DNA of 64,000 nucleotides from Quercus robur (taxonomy: Eukaryota; Streptophyta; Magnoliopsida; Fagales; Fagaceae). The notes beneath the pieces are model-generated. The model had not been told where the DNA came from and made no database searches. It worked only from the letters and a program-made list of their open reading frames with translations. A program made the position numbers and the translations under genes. The stretch is from NCBI RefSeq assembly GCF_932294415.1, contig NC_065536.1, forward strand, positions 12,079,974 to 12,143,973, written 5' to 3'. This document shows, piece after piece, positions 22,565-34,929 of the stretch. Each line of letters opens with the position of its first letter. The first letter of the stretch is position 1.

Positions 22565-24130
22565 GGCGAAAAACACCTTTTAGTCCCTACATTTTTAGGC
22601 GATTCCCATTTTAGTCCCTACATTTTATTTTTACCGCTTTTAGTCCCTATCCTGAAAACGCTTCTCGTTTTGATCCCTGCCATTACATCAGAGACGGAGA
22701 AAGCTGACGTGGCAAACGGCAGGAATAAATAATACTTACTTAATATCCACGTGGCCTAAATTAATAATAAAAAATGTTTTTTGGCATTAAAAAAATGCCA
22801 CGTCAACAACTAAATTAAAAAAAAATTAATTTATTAATTTTAACTAATTAAAAAGAATTAAAAACTAAAAATCATATGAATTGAGATCTAAGTGTGTCTT
22901 GAACAAAAACAACAAGAACACAATCCCAAATCAAGAACACAAACCCAGAAATTAAAAAAAAAAAAAAAAAATAGAGAATGAACTAGACATCAAGAGATTA
23001 AACTAAGAAGATGAAAGATCTGTGTTTTAATCATAGAACAAGATCTTGGATTTGAACAAACTTTTAGCCCCAAACTCCGTTTCACGTTGAAAGCGCAAAA
23101 ACCCATTTAACAATAACAAAAACAAAAGGCCAAAGCCCAGAGAAACAGAAAGAGAGTAAAATCTAAGGTTTTGAAAAATTTGATTCGAAATGGGGACGCC
23201 ATTTCCGGGCCTGCAACACCGAGACGGTGGTGGAGGCGTGGCGGTAATGGCGGGACCAGTAAAAGCTATGGAGCCCACACCGTCAAAGACTTGTTTGAAG
23301 AACTCGTCGCTTAAGCCCCTGGTCCTAATCTTCTTGTTCTTTCACAAGGCTATACGTTCCGAGCTCGTGAGGTTACACCATGCCGTCGTGACTTTTGCTA
23401 CCACCGGTGGCGATATCAAGCCCTTGTTCGACCGCTACCATTTTCTCCGAGCTATTTACAAACACCACTGCAATGCCAAGGATGAGGTGTGTTTTGTAAT
23501 TTTTTGGATTTCTTTCAGATTGGAAATGTTTTTTTTTTTTTTTTTGAGGTTAAATAATATGAATTTTCTATCAGTTTTTGTTTATTTAATTGTTAGCTTG
23601 AATAAAATTGATTATCCTTTTTGGCTGTGTGTTCAAATCCAAGATCTCGCTCTGTGATTAAAACCCAGATCTTTCATCTTCTTAGTTCAATCTCTTGATG
23701 TCTAGTTCGTTCTCTATTTTTTTTTTTTTTTAATTTCTGGGTTTGTGTTCTTGGATCTGGGATTGTGTTCTTGTTGTTCTTGTTCAAGACACACTTAGAT
23801 CTCAATTCATATGATTTTTAGTTTTTAATTCTGTTTTTAATTTTTTTTAATTAGTTAAAATTAATAAATTAATTTTTTAAATTTAGTTGCTGACGTAGCA
23901 TTTGTTAATGCCAAAAAAAAAAAAATTTATTAATTTAGGCCACGTGGATATGAAATAAGTATTACTTATTTTTGCCGTTTGCCACGTCAGCTTTCTCCGT
24001 CTCTGATGTAACGGCAAGGACCAAAACAAGAAGCGTTTTTCAGGATAGGGACTAAAAGCAGTAAAAATAAAATGTAGGGACTAAAATGGGAATCGCCTGA
24101 AAATGTAAGGACTAAAAGGTGCTTTTCGCC
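22565..24130 (+). mobile_element. Pack-MULE (Mutator-like element with captured gene exon)
   Basis: The 1566 bp element starts 'GGCGAAAAACACCTTTTAGT' and ends with the inverted near-copy '..AAGGTGCTTTTCGCC'. It is flanked by a perfect 9 bp target duplication TAGAATAAA (22556-22564 and 24131-24139), the Mutator length. Terminal inverted repeats are unusually long, about 495 bp each (22565-23059 and 23630-24130), and diverged by small indels. There is no transposase. The unique centre (about 23060-23630) holds a BRUTUS exon. The ends contain 'CCACGTGG' and 'GACGTGGC' motifs near 22748 and 22701. Confidence 0.95.
23190..23487 (+). pseudogene. BTS: Captured first exon of a BRUTUS-type hemerythrin E3 ligase
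   Basis: The frame starts at ATG 23190 and gives an acidic, Gly-rich leader, then 'LIFLFFHKAIRSEL' (residues ~47-60) and 'RYHFLRAIYKHHCNAKDEV' (~83-101). This is the start of the first hemerythrin-like domain of BRUTUS, an iron-binding RING E3 ligase that represses the iron-deficiency response. His residues of the metal-binding helices are present. At 'GATGAG|GTGTGT' (about 23487) the homology ends at a plausible splice donor, so the capture came from genomic DNA and includes the start of intron 1. The remaining protein (further hemerythrin domains, CHY zinc finger, RING, rubredoxin-type) is absent. The exon has no stop, so a short fusion product is possible but unproven. Confidence 0.85.
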
Positions 24131-24139
24131 TAGAATAAA

Positions 24140-24857
24140 TAAACAAGTTGATATACTCAACTAATCACCTGGAACCAATCAAATTTACATTAGAACAAAA
24201 ATTTAAAAGCAAACATAAAAATTACGATTTAGTTGATCAAATGATTCCAAACTTCAAGTGCTAAGTCAAGAACAGCAGTAGACATCAGTCCTCGGCACAA
24301 AAGAGATATGCATTGCAGATTGAACAGAAAATAAAAGTGAGATTTCAGCTTTCATGTAGGAAAGTAAGGAGCAAAGATTAAGCCCAATGGTTAGGTTAGT
24401 CGAGCATAATAGGCTATTAATAGTTCACCGTCTAGTACTTAATTAAGAACATAAAGTACTTACCATCACATATACACTTAGATTAGGTTAGAGTAGAATT
24501 TATATCTTATAAAAAATAATAATAAATAAAAGAACATAAAGCTTTTTTTTTTTTTTTTTTTTTGAGAAACAATTATTAAGAACCTAAAGCTAAATCTAAG
24601 CAAGAACTCTAAATGCCAAGTAAAGAATATTTTACCGAACAAAAAATCTTAATTTGCACAGATACTCAATTGCTTGCAAATTGAAAAAGAGTGGGTTTTA
24701 GTAGGAAAGCTATAAAGCTAGAAGAATATAGAAAAGAAACCATAGTACACACTCCAATCCCCCTACAACTAGCATTGAGCAAGTAAATAGGTCATGTTGT
24801 AGATTACTGTTTAGTGTTTACCCACAAACCTCAATATCAATCACAAAATATCGTTTC
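24140..24857. other. Intergenic spacer, nothing recognised
   Basis: AT-rich sequence with A/T runs, including a poly-T run at about 24543-24563. No coding potential is visible. Confidence 0.5.
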
Positions 24858-25168
24858 TGTTAGAGATATACTAGATATATTAGCCCAATGTAATAGGTCC
24901 AAGCCCACTCTTGCTTATACTAGTAGTCTAAGGTTTAATTGCCTATATATACTTATGTTAGGGTTCATTGTAACACAGGTTACTGTACTACACTTTTATA
25001 TAATAAAGATGTAGCCCTTAAGGGATTCCTCCGTGGATGTAAGCCGACAAGGCTGAACCATGTAATTCTTGTGTTCTTGATATTCTTATTCTATGCTTCA
25101 CTTTCCGCATCCACTCTAACATATACAACATGGTATAACACATCGCGTTGCTAATGATATATTCAACA
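24858..25168 (+). repeat. 5' LTR of the non-autonomous Copia-type element
   Basis: 311 bp, from 'TGTTAGAGATATACTAG' to 'TATATTCAACA'. It carries a candidate TATA region ('CTATATATACTT') near 24943 and 'AATAAAGATG' near 25002 as a possible poly-A signal. It is similar to, but distinct from, its partner at 26160-26469. Confidence 0.95.
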
Positions 25169-26159
25169 TGGTATCAGAGCCAAACTTTGTTCTTGGCATC
25201 AAACAAAATGTCTCTAGCAAGCAAAGAAGATTATTATGTACACACCACCATCTGAAGTCACACAAGCTTGCCTGCTAGATCTAGACTCCACGGCATCTCG
25301 CAGCCATCATGGCTCTGTATTGTGTCAAAATCCAACAACCAAGCAATTCGTGACTTAACTTATCAAATCTGCGCAAATCGAGGCTTCACCTAATGAAACC
25401 AACCATACAAACGTGCTTCACGACCTCTCATGACCAAAACCCAAGAAGCTGGTCTCCAGAGAAATCTGCACGTGCCTTCACGCGCTGACCAAGATTCCAA
25501 AAATCAGTCCACGTGCTGCCACAGATTCTTAACTCCTATATCGTCTTTTGCACACACGCGCCACCATAAAGGCATTGTCGTCCGCCGATCTACGTAGCTC
25601 GAGAATTTGACCCACATATGATAGTACACGTGCCCTCACGCACCTCCTGGAATTCTGGCCTTGTCTCCACATGCCAATAAATAACGCACGCGGCGATGAG
25701 CCATGCTGATGTCATCGATGACGTCATCCATGGTGTCGTCTGCTGATGTTAGCAAGAGCCACATCAACCCTAGCTACATCAATCGCCACACAACTCGCCA
25801 CGTCAGCAGTGTCGCCTCGTCAACACCACGTCACCTAGCTAACCGTTGACCTGGACCGACCCGACTCGGATCTGACCCGTGAGCATTGACCATTGACTTT
25901 GATATTCAATTGACTTTAACTTTTGCGTCGACCTTTAACCAAAAGTCAAAATTTCCAAAATGGCCTATCTTGCTCAATTTCTTGCATAGATTCTGATTTT
26001 GGACTCTGTGTCTTCATTTGAAGCTCCAAAATTGGTCAATTGGCACATTATTCATTGTGGTTTCTTCAAATGCATTCTTCAAGGCATCTCTAAGTGATCT
26101 TCTCATGTTAATCCAACCTCAAGCCTTTATCGAGCTTCTACCTTGAGTTTGAGGGAGGG

Positions 26160-26469
26160 TGTTAGAGATATATTAGACATATTAGCCCAATGTAATAGGT
26201 CCAAGCCCACTCTTACTTGTACTAGTAGTCTAGGGTTTAGTCGTTTATATATACTCATGTTAGGGTTCATATAATACAAGTTATTGTATTACACTCTTAC
26301 ATAATAAAGATGTAGCCCTTAAGGGATTCCTTCGTGGATGTAGGCCGATAAGGCTAAACCGCGTAACCCTTGTGTTCTTGATGTTCCTATTCTATACTTT
26401 TCCTTCCGCATCCACTCTAGCATATACGACATGGTATAACACATCGCATTGCTAATAATATATTTAACA
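26160..26469 (+). repeat. 3' LTR of the non-autonomous Copia-type element
   Basis: 310 bp, from 'TGTTAGAGATATATTAG' to 'TATATTTAACA', immediately after the polypurine tract and followed by the GTTTC duplication. Confidence 0.95.
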
Positions 26470-26817
26470 GTTTCAATGCAATTTATTTTTGTAGGTTTTT
26501 TTTCTCATGTATATATTTTAAATATCAACCAAATATTATTTATTCAATTTCAAAAAAAAAAATTGAGTTTAAAAAATTCTTCTTATTTCTCTTTATTGAG
26601 CTTCCACTATTTACAACATTAAAAATCGAGGGTGCCCTAAATGGCTATCTTCCTTTTGCAATAACAAATAAAATCTTATTAATTATTAAGATAGTTTACC
26701 TTAAAATATGTAAATCTATGACCAAAATATCAAGTGACTTACTCATTAAAATCATATTATCTATATTTAAGAATTTTAAAATTCCACTTCTTCTAAGATA
26801 ATATAAATTAGGCAAGA

Positions 26818-26923
26818 TCCTTGTAACTCAACTGACATCTCCTAGTATTTCCAATAGAGATATCCAATGTGAATCTCTCCTCCCCTTGCTTAAATCTCAG
26901 TTTATAATTTATTAAAAAAAATC
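26818..26923 (+). repeat. SINE-like repeat (tRNA-derived family B)
   Basis: Plus-strand head 'CCTTGTAACTCAACTGACAT' resembles box A and 'GTGAATCTCTCC' a degraded box B. The repeat ends in an A-rich tail near 26915. Confidence 0.5.
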
Positions 26924-27699
26924 AACTAAATATATCCCACACAGCGGATTCATGATGGCCTAAAACGGGCCAGAAAATTTGCGGAACAAGTTGGAGCGCT
27001 CATGAACTAAGCCTAAAAAAAAACTCATATTAAAAAACCATAACACTTTTATATTAGATTAGGTCATAATCTGGATTAAACGTAGACTAAGTTTCACATA
27101 GCTCAATACACATAATCACATATATAACCTTGTTCGACTTAGTGTATAAACAATTAATGTGAGATTGGGCAGACACTTACTCTTCACACATTTATACAAT
27201 TCTTATACAATGGCATATCAATCTAGGTCGACAAGCATAAATATCTTCCCACTTTCTTATCTTTTTGTTTTCCTTTTTATTTTGTGTTTGAGAAGATATT
27301 TTTGCATGTACAATAGCATAACCATAATTTGATAAAATAATGGGGCATTTTTTTTTTTTTTTATCAAGAAAGGTGACATTCCCCTAGTAGTTTTATATAC
27401 AGTTAAAGTTATAAATGCCCTCCAAGTTAACTGAGACACTGAAGCTAACTTAGAAACTCCCTAGAGATGTTTCAAAGAATGAATTGGATTCTTATACCTG
27501 TAAGTATTGATTATCGCTTACACAATATTGTGATATAGATGTTAAACGCATTACTATTGGGGCTATTTAGTTGTTAACTTGCATTTGCATTTTTTAATTG
27601 ATAATTAGACTCAACTACTGAGTTTTGAACTCATGGTGTCACCCTTTGGCTTCTCTTTTTAAGATGCAACCCTCGACCTTGTTCTTCCAAGGAAATGAG

Positions 27700-27830
27700 A
27701 TTCTATATTTTTCTTTTTGATAATTCAATAGTTTCAATAAGGAAAGAAAGGGGCTTCAAACCCTAATTCTCTTAATAAAAGAGGACGGACTTTTCCATTA
27801 AGCTACAAGATTCTTGGTGAGAAGATGTCA
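27700..27830 (-). repeat. SINE-like repeat (tRNA-derived family B)
   Basis: T-rich left end, then 'GGGGCTTCAAACCCTAATTC' (box B on the minus strand) and 'TTAAGCTACAAGATTCTTGG' (box A side). Minus-strand orientation. Confidence 0.45.
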
Positions 27831-28514
27831 CTTGAGTTAAGGTAATTAACAAAATTCACACTTGAGTTAACAATATATTTTCATGACATATTATTTTCAA
27901 ACAGTTTGGTTCAAGTTACATTATTGGACCATAATAAAAGTTACACCACTTAATTACTTTTATTTTAAATCATTGTCAAACTTTTTTTTTTTTTTTTGGT
28001 TAATTGATAGGTAACTCGTACACACCAAATTTGACAATAATTGTATCACTACATAATATATTAAAGTGGAAGTGCAATAAAAGAAATTGAAATTAGACTA
28101 TAATTGCATTTCAATTTAGTGTCAAGTATCCTTCTAATTTCATGTTAAGTGTCCTTCCACTTACACTCTTATTTTGTGTCACATGTCTTTACATATAAGT
28201 TCATGAATCTAAAATTAGAAAATATCAAAACCCTCAAATAGAATTTATTATGTCTCTATACAATATAATCTAGTGAATGTCTACAACTTGTTGTTTACTA
28301 GAGCGAAACATTTCATATTATAATTTTGTTTACTATTAAATCTATAAGTTTATTTGTTTAGCATATTGTTTTTTTATAGATAATTTAGCATATTTAAGAA
28401 TTAAAAAAACTATTATTTTCAGCACTTATAGATAAGAGAGCTTTGAATGCACAATCAACTTAATATTTGGTGAGCATAATAGTTAATTACATGAAAAAAA
28501 AAATTGTGCAAATA

Positions 28515-28640
28515 ACCTTATAATTCAATTGACACCTCTTAGTATTTTTCAACTAAGATAAGAGTTAAATTCTTCCCTCTCCTATTGTAACTATTGCAAT
28601 ATAAAATAAAATAAAATGAAAAAACATTTAATCAAATAGT
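28515..28640 (+). repeat. SINE-like repeat (tRNA-derived family B), diverged
   Basis: 'CCTTATAATTCAATTGACAC' resembles box A and 'AGTTAAATTCTTCCC' a degraded box B; an A-rich tail follows near 28600. Confidence 0.4.
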
Positions 28641-31609
28641 GGGTTTAACAAAATATTATTGAGAAAAAGAGTTATCAAGTAGTATAAATTTTGTTTTTGT
28701 TATCCTATTATGCCATTTGGAAGGGAATCACTAAGCTGTCTAGAATTTAGATTCTTGGGAATATAATGTTTTGGAATCTATGAATGCCTAAGAACGTATT
28801 TTGGTTTGATACCTAAGAACGTATTTTGGTTTGATAAGGTTTGTACCAATAAGAGATATTTAGTTTTGCCTTACTATTATAAATTATATATGATTAAATT
28901 TTTATCTCCAAACTAACATTGCTCAATTTAACTTGAAATATTTTATATGTTTCAATTATTCTTGAAAATACCAATAATATTGCTAGAAAAACTTAAATAA
29001 AATAGGGATGAAAAATAAAAATAACATAAGTATTACACGAATTCATGGAATAAAATTTAAAGACGTAAGATAAATATTGTTAAATAAAGATCATTGTTGA
29101 AAAAAAAATTCTTAAAAATGAGATTTAGCTACTTGATCCTGCGGTGAACCAATTACGTAAAAATAAAAAAATATATAGAATAAAATTTTATTAATATAAT
29201 TGAAATTAAACAATAGAATATATTTTCAAAATAGAATATATATTAGATTAGATTATTTTAATAAATTTTAGTTAAGTAATAAAATAGAAGATTTTAGTTG
29301 TAAGACTATAAATTTGTGCAAAATTTAAATATTCTTTCAATTTAACTTACACCACTTGGCATAATGTGAGACACTTTAAACTTTTGTAAATTGAATATTC
29401 TCTCAATTTCCTCTTTTACTAGTTAGATACTAAAAAAAATGCACTTAGAAACTCCGCATTTGTATATCGTGCTACAAAATTTTGCATTTGTATATCTAAA
29501 AAAATATTCTAATTTTGTAGATATTAGATATAAACTAACAAAATTTGCTTTTGTAGATCGTGCTACAAACTTTGACAATAATTTATTTATAAGTTAGTTT
29601 TGTGGAGGGCAATAACAAGGATTGCTTTACAGGGAAATGACCACAAGGAGAATATAATCCTTTTCTATAAAGACATCAAGAAATTATGGGAGAAATGGAA
29701 TATCAGGAGCTTTGTTCTCCTTGGCCTCTTTCTTCAATTTTTTTTTTTTTTTTTTGCTTTTTACTGCATCCCTGAGAAAGAAAAAAGCATACAAATGGGT
29801 AACTTTCATAATCTGGACAGCTTACCTTCTGGCTGACTGGGCTGCTAGTTTTGCTGTTGGACTAGTCTTTGACAGTGAAGAGAAATATACTTCTAGGCAT
29901 GACAAAATAATGGATGATGATACTGGTCTTCTTCTGGTGTTGCGGGCACCTTTTCTTCTATTACTGGTTGGTGGGCAGGACAGAATAACTTCTTTCGCTG
30001 TGCAGGATAATGAATTTTGGCTCAGGCACTTGATTTGGCTCATTCTCCAACTCTCCACCACTGGTTTTGTGTTTATTCAATCAATTCACCAAAACAGACT
30101 ATGGATCCCAACACTTCTCCTCCTCTTTGCTGGAACCATCAAGTATGCTGAGCAGATCGCTGCATTGTATCTTGCAAATTCGGAAAGTTTTGGAATATCC
30201 GTACTTAAAGAACCAAACCCGGGACCCAATTATGAGAAATTAATGAGAGCATACTTCACGTTTGAAGAGATGGGTCTTCCTACAAACTTTGAATGTCTCG
30301 AAGACGAAGAAGGCAGAGAATCCCAGGTGGGCAAATTCATTACTCCAAAGGTGAAGGAAGAGAAGTTGAAAAACCGTGAGTTGGTGCTGTATGCTTATGG
30401 CTTGTCAAATATGTACAAGGGACTCGTTGTCAATCTCATGTTCAGCTCTAGTGAGCATAAGGAGAATCGAGACTTCTTCTCTAAAATAGATGCGGAAGAT
30501 ACATTGAGAAAATTAGAGATCGAACTCAACTTCTTTTATGATCTTCTAATCCATACCAAGGTGGCGGTGGCAACCTCCAAGGTAGGAATTATATCTCAGT
30601 GTACATCCATCGGGTTAGTTGTGGCAGCCTTGTCACTTTTCTACAGAGAAGAGAAACGAGGTTTCCAGAGGTTCAATGTTAAAGTGACCTATGTGGTAAC
30701 TCTCCTCCAATGAGTGTTCCCTGATTGGGCTATTGCTTCTCTAAGAAAGTCTCAGAAAAATTATTCCCTCCTATCCAAAATCTTCAACAAGTTCCTTAAT
30801 CTTAAAAAGCCAAGGTGGAAGGAAAGTGCTGGTGTCTCCAAGCTATCACATTGGAAAACAACAATAAGATTTAGAAGGTGGTCTGAAACTCTCACAATTC
30901 AACTTCATAAAGTATTGTTGGAAACATAGGTTAAAAGGGGTAAATGAAGTAGAAAGCAGAAATATTATCAGTATCACAAGCTTACTTAAATATTTTCACA
31001 TTAAGGATTTTATAGATCATAAGAAAAATGACATTTTTGAGATGATATTCGTTTCCTCTCGGCCATTAACTAAGAACCTATGGGAATTATTTTCAAGAGC
31101 TAGAAGAGAAATCTAGAGATGCGGAAGATCCAGAAGCAGCCAAGAGAATAATCTCAGCTAGAGGTGAATGGGTTCTGGAGAATGTTGACTTCATCAATGA
31201 CTTCGAAAGCAGTGTATTAATTTCTTATGTCAGGGATGTTGCTTATGATGAGAGCCTTCTATTATGGCACATTGCTACTGAACTCTGCTACAACACTGAT
31301 CGACTTAGTGACAGGCATTCGGATTGTAAGTCTCGTGACTATTGTAATGCTCGTAAAATCAGTCAGTGCCTCTCAGATTACATGATATATCTTTTATATC
31401 AGCAGCCAAGTTTGATGTCTAAAGTGTCAGGCATTGCAAAACAAAGGTTCAGGGATACCTGGGCAGAAGCGCAAAGATTCTTTAGCCAACGACAACGTGA
31501 ATTGGAACATCTAAAAAAAACCTATCAATGTATTCTTGAAGTAGACACAAAACTCAAACCTGTTCAAGTGAAGGGAACTCGATGTAAGTCTGTACTGTTT
31601 GATGAAAAT

Positions 31610-32245
31610 TGTAGGGTCACGTTTTTCAAGCTAAGCCCAAAATGAATGGGACCTTAAACCTTGAGCCCTGTACAATGAATTTGTAGAGAATGGGCCAAAG
31701 AGTTAGACTTTAGCGTATGAACAACGGTCATCACGGTGCTCTTTACAATCAAATTGAGGCGAACCGGACTCATCAGAGAGGGTTGGTCCTCGCCACGGTC
31801 TGGGGAGCCTTTTTTGATGCCTCTGGTGTGTTGGGGGGTCTCCGCCTTGCCTTCTCTGTCTCTCTTTACTCCCTTTTTATAGTAATTTCCTTCCTCCTGA
31901 ATGGAATCCCTAGAGTAGGTACTTGTCCCATCAGGCCTTCCCTTCAGTTGTTGGGAGTGGTTGTAAGGACAGAGAAATATGACCGTGTCAGGCGCATGGC
32001 ACTGAATGAGATAATGGCAGCCTTTCTTTAAACACTTTCGTTGTCCTTTCCTGCTTTAGTACTCTTCCCGCTCCGTGGAATGATAGAGAGTGTCACTGTT
32101 GGTGACAGGTTACTTCTCCCATCCTCGGCTACAATGTGCCGAGGAGGTCTCTCCCCGTGGCTGAGGAAGGGCTTTTTCCCTTGGGCTAGGCCTTTGGTCC
32201 AATATAAACATCGACATGGGCCTACTGGTCTTTTACCCCCCTACA
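31610..32245 (-). repeat. 3' LTR of the Gypsy-like element
   Basis: 636 bp, from 'TGTAGGGTCACGTTTTTC' to 'TTACCCCCCTACA'. The first ~190 bp differ from the partner at about 19 positions by eye; the rest is closer. Its open frames (31717-32031, 32041-32346) are mirrored in the other LTR and show no domain, so I do not call them genes. Confidence 0.9.
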
Positions 32246-33699
32246 ATAGCTCCTCAAAATCCTACTGTTCGGCTCCTCGGACGGAGAGGAGGGTTTTGGT
32301 GAAATCGGGCCTCTGTCTTGGCTTGCCATATCAGGCCCTCCATTAAAGGCCAGAGCCTCTTCGTTTGCCCAAGACGCGTTCCTGGCTGTAGGGCATTCTT
32401 TTAATCTATCCAAACCGCGTTCCTGTCGTTTCGGTATACGAGGCGTGCTTTGATGAGGGTCCCTTCACGAGGTGACATAAATTCACCGGTTGAAGATCAC
32501 CTTGGAAATTTAGCGAGATTTATTTCGCATGTAATTCGTTTTTGGAGATTTGGGTGAATTGATTGCCACCAGGTTTGCCTCCTATATAAGAAGCACGGTG
32601 GGGGGTCATTCCCTTTATTTGCAGACCCTTTGAGCTTTTAAAATTCCTAACCCTCCAATTGTTCCCAAAGTCCCCATTACCAGTGTGACTGAGCTTTAGG
32701 AGGTGAAATGACCCAATCAGGGTAAGGGAGACAAAGGCTCAAGACATTTTTTCTCCTTAACAAGGCAAGAAATGAGCCTCCTCTCCCCTCAACCAAAATC
32801 AGAAGCGGGTGGAGGTCGCATCAGATTTTTGGTGCGACAGCATTAGGACCTCCATCCAGTGCCGTGTGTCATGCACGTGAGGGCTTGGATTTCCCATCAC
32901 CGGTACCATCCGTGCTTGCTCGATTGCTACTAGAACGATATCTGCTCGATTGCTGCTAGAGCAAGTATGGGGATTTGGCATCCCCACTTCTTCCTCTCAT
33001 CCATCACTGGTGCCATCCAGACTTGCCTAGCTGCTGCTAGAGCAAGGTTGTAGACCAAGTGTCTCTGCTTCTTCTTCTCTTCCATCACTGGAGCCATCCA
33101 GACTTACTTAGTCGCTGTTAGAGCAAAATTGAAGGATCTATCATCCCCGTGTATTCCCTCTTTTTTTTCTTTTTCTTTTTTCCATAATTAGCTTGTGATT
33201 ACAGGCTTGTCTAAGCCCTTTTATGTATATTGTACTATCTCTTTATCTATAAAAGATGATTTTATCGCATTTTATGTATCCTTTCTTTTCTGCAATAATC
33301 ATTTTGTGAATGAATGTGTTGATGTCTTTTCTTTCAAACCGCACTTAGAACCGATGCCCTTGTTTGTAAAGTGTTATTACTTTGAACTTAGCGGTACCCA
33401 TGGGTACAACAATGCCGATTTAAAATAGGTTGACTATATCAAACTAACCGAGGTAACGATCGTACGTTCTGTATTGCGAACGGGGTGACTGCCTGAGGAC
33501 GTGTAATCTAAAATAAACTGTCCGAGGGGATTGCTAGGTACTAGGGTTCTTTTCCACTTTTCTGATAATATTCGTAGCTTTAACTCGTTTTACGTGTCTG
33601 GTCCGAGGACTAAGGCATGACTGTACCTAGTCTAAACACTCAGAAAGGCACCCTTGTGTGTTAGCTTCCATAAGGCCGAGGGGCCAAGGACCATACGAG

Positions 33700-34575
33700 A
33701 CCTCCATTCCGCCTAGGACTTAGGCCTTTCTTGAAGTTACTAGTTTCATGTAGGTTTGAGTCTGAGAACCATGCAAGACCTTGGTTCTGTCTAGCACTTA
33801 GGCTCTTGGAGTGTCTAGTTTCCCCATAGGTTTGAGTCCGAGGACCATACAAGACCTTAGTTCTGTCTAGCACTTAGGCTTTTGGAGTGTCTAGTTTCCC
33901 TATAGGTTTGAGTCCGAGAACCACGCAAGACTTTGGTTTTGTCTAGCACTTAGACTTTTGGAGTGTCTAGTTTTCCCATAGGTTTGAGTCCGAGGACCAT
34001 GCAAGACCGCAAGACCTTGGTTCTGTCTAGCACTTAGGCTCTTGGAGTGTCTAATTTCCCCATAGGTTTGAGTCTAAGGACCACGCAAGATCTTGGTTCT
34101 GTCTAGCACTTAGGCTCTTGGAGTGTCCAGTTTCCCCATAGGTTTGAGTCCGAGGACCATGCAAGACCTTGGTTCTGTCTAGCACTTAGGCTCTTGGAAT
34201 GTCTAATTTCCCCATAGGTTTGAGTCTGAGGACCATGCAAGACCTTGATTCTGTCTAGCACTTAGGCTCTTGGAGTGTCCAGTTTCCCCATAGGTTTGAG
34301 TCTGAGGACCATGCAAGACCTTGGTTCTGTCTAGCACTTAGGCTCTAGTTTCTCAATAGGTCGAGTTTCCCCATAGGTTTGAGTCCGAGGACCATGCAAG
34401 ACCTTGGTTCTGTCTAGCACTTAGGCTCTTGGAGTGTCTAGTTTCCCCATAGATTTGAGTCCGAGGACCATGCAAGACCTTGGTTCTGTCTAGCACTTAG
34501 GCTCTTGGAGTGTCTAGTTTCCCCATAAGTTTGAGTCCGAGGACCATGCAAGACCTTGGTTCTGTCTAGCACCTC
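33700..34575. repeat. ~76 bp tandem repeat array, about 11 copies
   Basis: The units contain 'GGTTTGAGTCCGAGGACCAT', 'CAAGACCTTGGTTCTGTCTA' and 'GCACTTAGGCTCTTGGAGTG', with a 74-85 bp spacing. The left-most copy (near 33710) is the most diverged, the central copies are nearly identical and the last stops at 'TCTAGCACCTCAAG' near 34573. The array lies inside the LTR element at 31610-35567. Confidence 0.9.
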
Positions 34576-34910
34576 AAGAGATTCCGATTTAGCCCTCGGC
34601 TCCCCTGTCCGTAGGGGATTCAGCGGATCGGAATACTAGGGGTCTCAAGAGTTAGCCCCTTGATAAACGCGTGGGAGCGCATATCTGAAGTTCGAAACCC
34701 CTTAAACTGCACTGTCTAGCGATCCTCCCCTCGTAATGAATCATTTTGAAGCGTGACCCAAAACGGGGGCTGGGCTATGATGACGGCGATGTGTTCCTGG
34801 AAATGATAGGGGGCTTCCACGCAACTCGCACCACTACCAAAACTGTCCTCCCGAGGGATTCTTGTAGCTTGACCGTGACTAACCGTCATATTCGCCAATG
34901 CACAAGCTCT

Positions 34911-34927
34911 CCCCACAAACAGCGCCA
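34911..34927 (-). other. Primer-binding site of the Gypsy-like element
   Basis: The minus strand reads 'TGGCGCTGTTTGTGGGG', two bases inside the 5' LTR (34930-35567). It resembles the TGGCGCC... primer sites of plant Gypsy-type elements, with one change, and fixes the orientation of the element. Confidence 0.75.
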
Positions 34928-34929
34928 AT

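Larger units (their letters stand above)
24858..26469 (+). mobile_element. Non-autonomous Copia-type LTR retrotransposon
   Basis: The 1612 bp element has LTRs at 24858-25168 and 26160-26469 (TG..CA ends) and a perfect 5 bp target duplication GTTTC (24853-24857 and 26470-26474). A textbook primer site 'TGGTATCAGAGCC' (tRNA-Met-i type) begins at 25169, directly after the left LTR. A polypurine tract 'TTTGAGGGAGGG' ends at 26159. The 991 bp interior contains no gag, protease, integrase or reverse transcriptase, so movement would need enzymes in trans. Confidence 0.95.
26475..29595. other. AT-rich intergenic region with SINE relics
   Basis: No gene is recognised over about 3.1 kb. Visible contents are three SINE-like relics (26818-26923, 27700-27830, 28515-28640), poly-T runs near 27349 and 27981, and a short tandem duplication of 'CCTAAGAACGTATTTTGGTT' near 28788-28840. 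Confidence 0.55.

Noticed and set aside
31717-32346. Two frames in the left LTR of the Gypsy-like element and similar ones at 35037-35592
   Set aside because: They lie entirely in the LTRs, appear in both copies with indels, and have no domain.
33700-34575. CRISPR-like regular repeat array
   Set aside because: Units are contiguous ~76 bp tandem repeats without unique spacers, in a plant LTR element.
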